DNA of 64,000 nucleotides. Source: Microbacterium cremeum. Lineage in GTDB: Bacteria; Actinomycetota; Actinomycetes; Actinomycetales; Microbacteriaceae. The stretch lies in contig NZ_CP063812.1 in assembly GCF_015277855.1 (NCBI RefSeq), positions 1,488,001-1,552,000 of the forward strand. The letters run 5' to 3'. This document shows, piece by piece, positions 52,864 to 60,359 of this stretch. Position 1 is the stretch's first letter. Each line of letters starts with the position of its first letter. Below the pieces are notes generated by a model. The model had not been told where the DNA came from. It did not search any database and worked only from the letters and a program-made list of their open reading frames with translations. The position numbers and the translations under genes were made by a program.

Positions 52864-54492
52864 TCAGCGCACCTCGCCGCGGATCGCCCGCGGCAGCTCC
52901 AGCACCTGCTGGTGACGGGGCCCGGAGTGCAGCGTGCACGTGACGCGGCGACTCGACCGGTAGAGCGCGGGGAAGGCGCCCCACAGCGGGTTCCGGGGCG
53001 AGAGCTGGCGGCCGGACACGTGCAGCCGCAGCTCGTCGCCGGCGCGGAAGAACGTCGCCGATGGCGCGAAGGCGACCTCGACGAGGCGCGGCTCCGCGTC
53101 GAGGGCGACCCGCTGGAAGCCTGTCGTGACGAAGTCGCGGCCGAAGCCGTACGAGCCCTCGAACGGCACGAAGCGGCCCGCGGTCCACTTCGACAGTCCT
53201 GCGAACAGCGACACCGGCCCCGCCGACGCGGCGCTCACCCACAGCTGTACCGTTGCGTCGCCGCTGATCTCGGTGTCTTCCTCGAAGGTCCACGAGTAGC
53301 GGGCGGCCCGGCGGCTGCGGAACGCCACCGCGCTCTCGCGGGTCGGTGAGGTCTCGTCGAGCCGGCCGTCCGCGTGCAGCTGCAGAGCCATCCGCCGGCC
53401 TGGGGGAGGCCACTGCTGCTCGTGCCGCACGCTCTCGATGCGGTCGCCGCGCTCGCGCACCTCGAGCCGCACGCGCGGCAGGTCGTGCGCTCGGCCCTTG
53501 AGATGCGTGTTGAGGAAGGCGAGCTGGGCGGCTTTCGCCTCCTCGCCGTAGAACGTCGCCCACTTGCCGCCGCGGTGCGTGAAGAGATGACGATCGGGTG
53601 AGGCGGCACGCGCGAACGCGCGGAAGCTGCCCCGCGTGTGCAGGTTGGCGTCGGAGAAGCTGCCGCACACGAGCAGGGGCGTCTCGATCCGCTCGAGATC
53701 GGGCGCCAGCGAGCGCCACCAGGCGTCGTCGTCGGGACGCGCCGCCGCTTCCGCTCCGAGGTCGGGCGACATGCGGGTCGAGCGGCGCACCAGCGTCGTC
53801 CACAGTCGTGAGAACCCGATCTCGCGCACCCCGCCTGGGTAGAAGAAGTCGCGGTACGCGTCGGTGAAGCCCTCCCACGGCACGATGGCGGCGAGGTGGG
53901 GAGGCCGCATCGCGGCCACCTTGTACTGCGAGATCGCGAGGTACGACACGCCGAGCATCCCGACGGCGCCGGTGCACCATTCCCGCTCGGCGAGCCACTC
54001 GATCGCGTCGTAGACGTCTTCGGCCTCGGCATCGCTCAGGAGCGAGCCGACGCCGTCGGAGCGGCCCGCGCCGCGGACGTCGAGGTTGACGACCGCGAAT
54101 CCGCGCCGCACCCACCAGTCCGGATCGGGCGCCTCCCAGCCCGTCTCGTCCGAGATGCGGATGGGGGCCGTCTGCCGCAGGATCCGGAACTGGGGGTTGA
54201 GGCGGTAGCCGAAGCGGGTGCGGCGGGGGAGCGCGTCCTTGCCGTAAGGATGAGCGCACAGGATCGCCGGGACCCGAGCGCCGTCCGCCGGCAGGTACAC
54301 GTTCGCGCGCAGGATCGTGCCATCGCGCATCGGGATCTCGACGTCGCGCTCGACGCGGATGTCCGCGCTCATGGGGTTCACCGTGACCGGGGGTCGCAGC
54401 ATCCGTCGAACGCGCTCGATCGCGTACCCGACCGATCCGCTGCGCCGCCACGGGCGATCGGTCGCGCCGATGCGGAGGGGTGGCGCCGTCAC
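52864..54492 (-). CDS. CocE/NonD-family alpha/beta hydrolase (X-Pro dipeptidyl-peptidase S15 type)
   Basis: A 542-residue hydrolase. The S15 domain carries the nucleophile in MLGVSYLAISQYKVA (~190) and an upstream NLDVRGAGRSDG oxyanion region; the C-terminal jelly-roll-like domain (PepX_C) ends YRSSRRVTCTLHSGPRHQQVLELP. Such enzymes cleave small esters, amides or N-terminal X-Pro peptides; the substrate is unknown. No signal peptide is seen. The GTG at 54492 lies 6 bases after TAGCGT (54499-54504). Confidence 0.85.
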   Translation of the reverse strand: MTAPPLRIGATDRPWRRSGSVGYAIERVRRMLRPPVTVNPMSADIRVERDVEIPMRDGTILRANVYLPADGARVPAILCAHPYGKDALPRRTRFGYRLNPQFRILRQTAPIRISDETGWEAPDPDWWVRRGFAVVNLDVRGAGRSDGVGSLLSDAEAEDVYDAIEWLAEREWCTGAVGMLGVSYLAISQYKVAAMRPPHLAAIVPWEGFTDAYRDFFYPGGVREIGFSRLWTTLVRRSTRMSPDLGAEAAARPDDDAWWRSLAPDLERIETPLLVCGSFSDANLHTRGSFRAFARAASPDRHLFTHRGGKWATFYGEEAKAAQLAFLNTHLKGRAHDLPRVRLEVRERGDRIESVRHEQQWPPPGRRMALQLHADGRLDETSPTRESAVAFRSRRAARYSWTFEEDTEISGDATVQLWVSAASAGPVSLFAGLSKWTAGRFVPFEGSYGFGRDFVTTGFQRVALDAEPRLVEVAFAPSATFFRAGDELRLHVSGRQLSPRNPLWGAFPALYRSSRRVTCTLHSGPRHQQVLELPRAIRGEVR

Positions 54493-54595
54493 GGCGCGAC
54501 GCTATCATCCCGCCGCGGCGCGAGTGAGAATCAGAGTCATTCCCGAGTGTCGCAATCGGCGCCGCGACGGGGAATCGCGGGCTTAGCCTGGGCCC

Positions 54596-55507
54596 ATGCA
54601 CGATCACGCGCCATCCGGGATCCGCGCGGCCGGCAGCCGCCGGCTGCTCGCGATCTCTCTCGCGATCACGTCGGTCGTCATGGTGGTGCAGGTCGTCGGC
54701 GCGCTGCTGACGGGATCGCTCGCGCTTCTGGCGGATGCCGTGCACATGTTCACGGATGCCGCGGCTCTCGTGATCGCCCTCCTCGCGAGCATCGTCGCGG
54801 CCCGGCCCGCCAACGACCGGCGCACCTTCGGGTACCAGCGCGCCGAGGTCTTCGGGGCACTGGTGAACGGCGTGATCCTCATCGTGCTCTCGGTGTGGGT
54901 CGCGATCGAGGCGGTGATGCGGCTGATCGACCCCGGCGATGTCGAGGTCGCCGGCGGTCTCATGCTCATCGTCGCGATCGTCGGTCTCACCGCGAACGCC
55001 GTCGCGATGTGGCTGCTCAGTTCCGCGCAGCGCGACAGCATCAACGTGCGCGGCGCCTACCTGGAGGTGCTGGGCGACCTGATCGGCTCGGCGGCCGTCA
55101 TCGTCGCCGCCATCGTGATCGTGGCGACCGGGTGGGCGCAGGCGGACGCGATCGCCTCGCTCTTCATCGCCGCGATGATCATCCCGCGTGCCATCGGACT
55201 GCTGCGCGAAGTGGTCTCGGTGCTCGCCGAGTCGGCGCCGAAGGGCACGCACGTGCAGGAGATCCGCGACCACATCCTCTCGACCACGGGCGTCGTCGAC
55301 GTGCACGACGTGCACGTGTGGCAGCTGACCCGCGGTGCCCCGGTGTTCTCGGCGCACGTCGTCGTGGACGCCGACGCGCTCAGTGACGGCCGGGCGGCCG
55401 GCATCCTGAGCCAGCTGCAGAGCTGCCTCTCGCAGCATTTCGATGTGGAGCACTCGACGTTCCAGCTCGAACCGGCCGGACACGTCGAGCACGACGCGCA
55501 CGCGTGA
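54596..55507 (+). CDS. Cation diffusion facilitator (zinc/cobalt-type efflux transporter)
   Basis: A 303-residue CDF with six transmembrane helices and a cytoplasmic C-terminal domain (VVDVHDVHVWQLTRGAPVFSAHVVV). The TM2 metal site is LADAVHMFTDAAAL (HxxxD). In TM5 the usual His is Glu (YLEVLGDLIGS), which could alter metal selectivity. The N-terminus MHDHAPSG and C-terminus GHVEHDAHA are His-rich. The ATG at 54596 lies 6 bases after TAGCCT (54584-54589). Confidence 0.88.
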   Translation: MHDHAPSGIRAAGSRRLLAISLAITSVVMVVQVVGALLTGSLALLADAVHMFTDAAALVIALLASIVAARPANDRRTFGYQRAEVFGALVNGVILIVLSVWVAIEAVMRLIDPGDVEVAGGLMLIVAIVGLTANAVAMWLLSSAQRDSINVRGAYLEVLGDLIGSAAVIVAAIVIVATGWAQADAIASLFIAAMIIPRAIGLLREVVSVLAESAPKGTHVQEIRDHILSTTGVVDVHDVHVWQLTRGAPVFSAHVVVDADALSDGRAAGILSQLQSCLSQHFDVEHSTFQLEPAGHVEHDAHA

Positions 55508-55509
55508 TC

Positions 55510-55644
55510 TCGATACGCTCGTTCCTCGCTACTCGATCGGCGGGGAGGGGGGCGTTTCGTCTCGATCGGCGGCGCGGGGGCGTTTCGTCTCGCTTCGCTC
55601 GCTCAACGACCGGAGGGCGGTGGGGGCGGGGGAGGGGCGGGGCG
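55510..55644. repeat. Intergenic repeat-like region with cgtttcgtctcg copies
   Basis: Between the CDF gene and ligD. It contains two copies of ggcgtttcgtctcg (near 55550 and 55581), plus ctcgatacgctcgttcctcgctactcgat and cgcttcgctcgctcaacgacc, strings typical of dispersed repeats in Microbacterium intergenic regions (from memory). Confidence 0.5.
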
Positions 55645-58305
55645 TCAGTCCTCGCGGCGGACGTCGGCGGGGGTCTTATCAGGGCGGAGGCCGCGCCAGC
55701 GGGGATGGCGGAGGATGCCGCCGGGCGTGAACTCGCCGTACTCCACCTCGCCGACGAGCGCCGGCTCGACCCACAGCGCGTCGCGCGCGTCGAGGGGCGG
55801 AACGCCGACCAGCGGATTCACGTCGGTGCGCAGCGGCAGCAGCTTCTTCATGAGGGCGGCGAGGGTCGAGTCGCTGAAGCCGCTGCCCACGCGCCCGGCG
55901 TACTGCAGCCCATCGGGTGAGGGGATGCCCAGCAGCAGCGATCCCAACGTGCCGCTGCGCGCGCCCTTGCCGGGTCGAATGCCCGCGATGACGACCTCCT
56001 GCGTGCGCGTGAGCTTGACCTTGAGCCAGGACTCCGACCGCTCGCCCCGTCGATAGCGCGACGCCGGGTCCTTCACCACGATTCCCTCCAGCCGCAGCTG
56101 CGAGCTGGTCTCGAGCGCGGCATCCACGTCGTCGAAGACCGGCGGCACGCCGACGGCACCCACGCCCCCAGGCTCGGCGATCGCCTCGAGCACATCCCGG
56201 CGCTCGCGCAGCGGCAGGTCGGCGAGGTCGTCGCCGTCGTGCGAGAGCACGTCGAAGAGGTAGTAGCGCACGGGCGTGCGCCGCGCCTCGCGGGCGATGT
56301 CGCCGGCACGCTCGAGGTTCATCCGGGTCTGCAGCAGGGGGAAGCTCGGGCGCCCGTCCGGCTCGAGCGCGACGAGCTCGCCGTCGACGACTGCCGGCTC
56401 GTGCCCGAGGCCCGCGTCGACCGAGGTCAGCTCGGGGTAGCGATGGGTGACCTCGTTGCCGCTGCGGGCGAACAGCCGCAGCCGGCTGCCGTCCCACACG
56501 CCGACCGCGCGGATCCCGTCCCACTTCATCTCGACCCACGCCGGCTCGCCCCACCGCGCGGCCGCCGCCTTCGCGCCGGCGGGAGCGGCCGAGGTCGCCA
56601 GCATGGGGCGGAGCGAGTCGTGGTCCAGCACCGTGCGAGGGGGTGAGGCATCCGTCGCCCCGCTGTTGTCGAGATCAGGAGATCTGGCGGAGGCAGGACG
56701 ATCGGCGCCGGATCGTCCTGCCTCCGCCAGATCACCTGTTTTCACAAAGGACGGAGAGCGGCCTGCGGCGCCGGAGCGGCCTGCGGCGCCGGAGCGGCCT
56801 GCGGCGCCGGAGCGGCCTGCGGCGCCGGAGCGGCGGGCGGCGGGACCCCGCGGCTCGTCGGCCTGGGGGCTGGGCTCGACGGGGATGCCGTCGGGCTGGG
56901 AGCGGCCCTCGGCATCCGTCTTCATGCGGTGCAGCAGCCAGCTCGACTTCTCGCCCTCGCCCTCGGTGCGGATGAGCGCGAGCCGCACGCGTCCGAGCGG
57001 GCCGCCGGGGCGACCCTCGAGCGTCGCGATGATCTCGTCGTCGCGCCACTTCTCGAGGTCGTAGCGCCCGTCGTCCCAGATCGTCACGGTGCCGCCGCCG
57101 TACTCGCCGGCGGGGATCGTGCCCTCGAACGTCGCGTACTCCATCGGGTGGTCCTCGGTCTGCACCGCGAGGTTGTTGCGCTTGTACGAGTGCGGCACTC
57201 CGCGCGGCACCGCCCAGCTCACCAGCACGCCGTCGTGCTCGAGCCGGAAGTCCCAGTGCAGCCGCGTCGCGTGATGCTCCTGGATGACGAACCGCGGCCT
57301 CTCGTCGCTCGGAGTGGCGCCGAGCGGGTTGGCGGGCACCGGCTCGGGGGTGCGGTCGGCGCTGCGCTTGGCGATGTATGCCGACAGCGGCCCGGACTCC
57401 GCCTCGCGGCCCCCGGCGTGGAAGCCCAGCGCCGCCATCGGGTCGCCGATGGTCTCGATCCGCTCGAGCACCTCGGTGAAGTCGAGGTGCCGCAGGCCGG
57501 GGTCGTCGAGCTCGTCCCACGTACGGGGTGCGGCCACCGTCGGGTGCAGGCGCCCGCGCATCGAATACGGCGCGATCGTGGTCTTCGAGCCGTTGTTCTG
57601 GCTCCAGTCGATGAGCACCTTGCCGCCGCGCTCGGCCTTCTTCATGCTGCTCACGACGAGGTCGGGGTGGTCCGCCTCGATCGCCCGCGCGAGCTCGTTC
57701 GCGAGCGCCGACGCCTGCTCGGTCGACTGCCCGGGAGGAAGAGCGGTGTACAGATGGATGCCTTTGCTACCGCTCGTGACCGGATACGGCTCGAGCCCCA
57801 TGCCCTCCAGGATCGCGCGAGCCCACCCGGCGACGACGGCGCATTCGGCCAGCCCCGCACCGGGCCCCGGGTCGAGGTCGAGCACGAGCCGGTCGGCCGG
57901 TCCGCGCCCGCCGTCGGCGGCGAACCGCCACTGCGGGACGTGCAGCTCGAGACTCGCGACCTGGGCGAGGTAGACGAGCGTCGGCACGTCGCCGACCAGC
58001 GGATACTCCTTGGTGCCGGTCGAGTGGGGGATCGGCATCCGTCGCACCCACGAGGGCGCCCCGCGCTCGAGGTCCTTCGCGAAGAAGACCATGCCGGGGT
58101 CATCGGCGGTGCCGACGCCGTCGGGCCAGCGCTTGCGGGTGACCGGCCGGCCGATCACGTGGGGGATGAGTACCTCGGCGGCGCGCGTGTAGTAGTCGAT
58201 CACCTCGCCCTTGGTCGTGCCGGTCTCGGGATACAGCACCTTGTCGAGGTTCGTGATGCGCAGACGCCGGCCGCCGATCCGCACCAGCTGCTCGTCGCGT
58301 GCCAT
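55645..58305 (-). CDS. ligD: ATP-dependent DNA ligase LigD (POL-PE-LIG) for NHEJ
   Basis: An 886-residue multifunctional end-joining enzyme. Order: polymerase/primase domain (~1-290; ITNLDKVLYPETGTTKGEVIDYY, LDLDPGPG), 3'-phosphoesterase domain (~338-460; FVIQEHHATRLHWDFRLEHDG), linker (~460-570), then ligase domain with the AMP-accepting Lys in WVEMKWDGIRAVG (~592) and the OB-fold to the end. The linker is unusual: four RSGAAG repeats and a segment encoded by a long palindrome. It is divergent from ku, so the pair forms the NHEJ system. The ATG at 58305 follows TACTCT by 6 bases. Confidence 0.94.
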   Translation of the reverse strand: MARDEQLVRIGGRRLRITNLDKVLYPETGTTKGEVIDYYTRAAEVLIPHVIGRPVTRKRWPDGVGTADDPGMVFFAKDLERGAPSWVRRMPIPHSTGTKEYPLVGDVPTLVYLAQVASLELHVPQWRFAADGGRGPADRLVLDLDPGPGAGLAECAVVAGWARAILEGMGLEPYPVTSGSKGIHLYTALPPGQSTEQASALANELARAIEADHPDLVVSSMKKAERGGKVLIDWSQNNGSKTTIAPYSMRGRLHPTVAAPRTWDELDDPGLRHLDFTEVLERIETIGDPMAALGFHAGGREAESGPLSAYIAKRSADRTPEPVPANPLGATPSDERPRFVIQEHHATRLHWDFRLEHDGVLVSWAVPRGVPHSYKRNNLAVQTEDHPMEYATFEGTIPAGEYGGGTVTIWDDGRYDLEKWRDDEIIATLEGRPGGPLGRVRLALIRTEGEGEKSSWLLHRMKTDAEGRSQPDGIPVEPSPQADEPRGPAARRSGAAGRSGAAGRSGAAGRSGAAGRSPSFVKTGDLAEAGRSGADRPASARSPDLDNSGATDASPPRTVLDHDSLRPMLATSAAPAGAKAAAARWGEPAWVEMKWDGIRAVGVWDGSRLRLFARSGNEVTHRYPELTSVDAGLGHEPAVVDGELVALEPDGRPSFPLLQTRMNLERAGDIAREARRTPVRYYLFDVLSHDGDDLADLPLRERRDVLEAIAEPGGVGAVGVPPVFDDVDAALETSSQLRLEGIVVKDPASRYRRGERSESWLKVKLTRTQEVVIAGIRPGKGARSGTLGSLLLGIPSPDGLQYAGRVGSGFSDSTLAALMKKLLPLRTDVNPLVGVPPLDARDALWVEPALVGEVEYGEFTPGGILRHPRWRGLRPDKTPADVRRED
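56676..56738. repeat. 28-bp-arm palindrome inside the ligD linker
   Basis: Arms 56676-56703 and 56711-56738 are inverted copies with one mismatch (23 bp perfect innermost) around a 7-base GC-rich loop. It encodes part of the low-complexity linker, in frame. Resembles a REP-like unit. Confidence 0.9.
56761..56832 (-). repeat. Four tandem 18-bp repeats encoding RSGAAG in LigD
   Basis: Unit gcctgcggcgccggagcg on the plus strand, four copies, encoding RSGAAG on the minus strand next to the palindrome. Confidence 0.9.
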
Positions 58306-58368
58306 GCGCCCAGAGTATTAGCCGCCACCGGGTAGCCGTGGGGCATGTGACAGGTGTGTACTGGTGTG

Positions 58369-59283
58369 GTGAGGGCGATCTGGAAGGGTGCACTGACGTT
58401 CGGGCTCGTGAACGTTCCGGTCAAGGTATACGCCGCGACCGAGGACCACGACGTGTCATTGCATCAGGTGCACAACAAGGACGGCGGACGCATCCGCTAT
58501 CAGCGCAAGTGCGAGGTCTGCGGCGAGGTGGTCGCCTATCAAGACATCGACAAGGCGTACGACGACGGTGAGCGCACGGTCGTCCTCACCAAGGAGGACC
58601 TCGACTCGCTCCCCGCGGAGCGCAGCCGCGAGATCGATGTGGTCGAGTTCGTGCCGAGCGACCAGATCGACCTGCTGACGCTCGACCGCGCCTACTACCT
58701 CGAACCGGATTCCGCGTCGCCCAAGGCCTACGTCCTGCTGCGCAAGACGCTCGAGCAGACCGACCGCACCGCGATCGTGCGGTTCTCGCTGCGGCAGAAG
58801 ACGCGCCTCGCCGCGCTGCGCGTGCGTGGCGATGTGCTCGTGCTCCAGACGCTGCTGTGGGCCGACGAGGTGCGCGAGGCGGCATTCCCCGCCCTCGACG
58901 AGAGCGTACGCATCTCGGCGAAGGAGCTGGAGCTGTCGGCATCCCTCGTCGAGAGCTTCGCGAGCGACTTCGACCCGGAGGAGTTCACCGACGAGTACCA
59001 GCAGGAGCTGCGCACCCTCATCGAGGCGAAGCTCGAGAAGGGCGACGCGGTCGACACGTCCGAGACGTTCGGCGAGCGCGAGGAGGAAGAGGCCGGCGGC
59101 GAGGTCATCGACCTCATGGCCGCGCTGCGCGCCAGCGTCGAGAAGTCCCGCGCGGCGCGCGAGGGCGGTGGCACGAGCGGCGCGACGAGCACCGCGAAGC
59201 AGAAGGATGCCGAGCCCGCCGAGAAGGCGACGGGCAAGGCATCCGCCAAGAAGCCGGCCGCCAAGAAGAAGAAGGCCTCCTGA
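58369..59283 (+). CDS. ku: Ku DNA-end-binding protein
   Basis: A 304-residue bacterial Ku. It begins VRAIWKGALTFGLVNVPVKV, contains the KCEVCGEVV segment and the core LRKTLEQTDRTAIVRFSLRQK, and ends in a Lys/Ala-rich tail (KKPAAKKKKAS) of the extended actinobacterial type. It binds DNA ends and recruits LigD, encoded divergently 63 bases away. GTG at 58369 is chosen (homologous start); the frame extends 5 codons further upstream. Confidence 0.95.
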   Translation: MRAIWKGALTFGLVNVPVKVYAATEDHDVSLHQVHNKDGGRIRYQRKCEVCGEVVAYQDIDKAYDDGERTVVLTKEDLDSLPAERSREIDVVEFVPSDQIDLLTLDRAYYLEPDSASPKAYVLLRKTLEQTDRTAIVRFSLRQKTRLAALRVRGDVLVLQTLLWADEVREAAFPALDESVRISAKELELSASLVESFASDFDPEEFTDEYQQELRTLIEAKLEKGDAVDTSETFGEREEEEAGGEVIDLMAALRASVEKSRAAREGGGTSGATSTAKQKDAEPAEKATGKASAKKPAAKKKKAS

Positions 59284-59312
59284 CGCAGGCTCCTCCGGCC
59301 GCCGCGACCGGG

Positions 59313-60098
59313 TCAGGCGTTGGGCGCGCCGCCCTCGTGGTGCTCGGGGCCGCGGTCGAAGACCTCGGGGTCGAGCACCAGGGCCTCGGCCTCGCTGTGG
59401 TCGGTGATGACGTCCTCACCGGCCGCGGCCGCCTTCTTGGCCTTGCTGCGCTCGCGGAAGTAGTGCCACAGCGTCACGATCGCGGTGCCGCCGACGGCGG
59501 TGAGGAGGATCAGGTCGATGTAGTTCTCGACGAAGTCGGCGACGGGCGGGATGAAGCCGATGGCGTAGCCGAACATGGTGAGGCCGAAGCCCCAGATGAC
59601 CGCGCCGATGAAGTTGTAGAGGGTGTACTTCCACTTGTTCATGTGGCCGACGCCCGCAGCGACGGGGGCGAAGGTACGGACGATCGGCACGAAGCGCGCC
59701 AGGATGATCGTGAGGCCGCCGAACCGCTCGAAGAACGCGTTGGTGCGCTCGACGTTCTTGACGCTGAAGAGCCCGGACTCCTTGCGCTCGAAGACCGCCG
59801 GACCGCCCTTGTGCCCGATGTAGTAGCCGACCTCACCCCCGACGAACGCCGCCAGCCCGATGAGCAGCGCGACCCACCAGACGCTGAGTCCGAAGACCCC
59901 GTTGGGTGCGTAGTCCTGCGGGTGCGACAGCAGGCCCGCGATGACCAGGAGCGTGTCACCGGGAAGCAGGAACCCGACGAGCAGGCCGGTCTCGGCGAAC
60001 ACGATGAAGCACACCACGACGAGCGCCCAGGGGCCGGCCCACGCGATGATGGCGGCGGGGTCGAGCCAGGGGATCAGGGCGGAGGGGACTGCGTGCAC
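59313..60098 (-). CDS. DedA-family membrane protein (SNARE-associated Golgi family)
   Basis: A 261-residue DedA protein. The helix pair VVVCFIVFAETGLLVGFLLPGDTLL carries the conserved E...GD motif, and RFVPIVRTFAPVAAGVG the re-entrant conserved loop. DedA proteins flip or maintain membrane phospholipids. The C-terminus is a charged tail. It lies beside the duplicated tRNA fragment that marks the element's edge. Confidence 0.9.
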   Translation of the reverse strand: MHAVPSALIPWLDPAAIIAWAGPWALVVVCFIVFAETGLLVGFLLPGDTLLVIAGLLSHPQDYAPNGVFGLSVWWVALLIGLAAFVGGEVGYYIGHKGGPAVFERKESGLFSVKNVERTNAFFERFGGLTIILARFVPIVRTFAPVAAGVGHMNKWKYTLYNFIGAVIWGFGLTMFGYAIGFIPPVADFVENYIDLILLTAVGGTAIVTLWHYFRERSKAKKAAAAGEDVITDHSEAEALVLDPEVFDRGPEHHEGGAPNA

Positions 60099-60151
60099 GG
60101 TGGGATTCCCGTCGGTCGGTACGTCGGCGGTCGGCGGATGCGAGAACTCGC

Positions 60152-60175
60152 GTGCGGAAGGTGGGACTTGAACCC
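60152..60175. mobile_element. attR-like direct repeat: duplicated 3' end of tRNA-Leu
   Basis: 24 bases identical to 62042-62065 in the same orientation, i.e. the acceptor end and T-arm of tRNA-Leu(UAG). It is detached from the rest of a tRNA, so it is a target duplication left by integration. Confidence 0.85.
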
Positions 60176-60267
60176 CACTACAGCCCGCGCAAATAGCCTA
60201 CACTCGCGGAAAATCAAGGGTGTTGGATACGTATGGATACCCCTGAATCACGTGGGTTTGCGTGCGG

Positions 60268-60289
60268 ATGTGTCCAAAATGTGTCCACG
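60268..60289 (+). repeat. Possible integrase arm site, copy 1
   Basis: A 22-base segment containing tgtgtccaaaatgtg; 20 of 22 bases recur at 61970-61991 in the same orientation. It sits just inside the right boundary of the element. Confidence 0.55.
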
Positions 60290-60346
60290 CCGACCATTGC
60301 CCAGCGTCGTGTGATCGGACGTCCGAGTTGGGGAGCTCCTTCCCGC

Positions 60347-60352
60347 TAGCAT
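60347..60352 (+). promoter_or_regulatory. -10 box TAGCAT of the element gene
   Basis: TAGCAT, 7 bases before the ATG at 60360. The same leaderless layout as the host genes, so the cargo can be expressed in the host. Confidence 0.45.
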
Positions 60353-60359
60353 CGGGCAC

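Noticed and set aside
56676..56738. Intrinsic terminator
   Set aside because: It lies inside an open ligD frame far from its end and has no T tract; treated as a repeat.
60152..60175. A second tRNA-Leu gene
   Set aside because: Only the 3' 24 bases are present; no anticodon or D arm follows.
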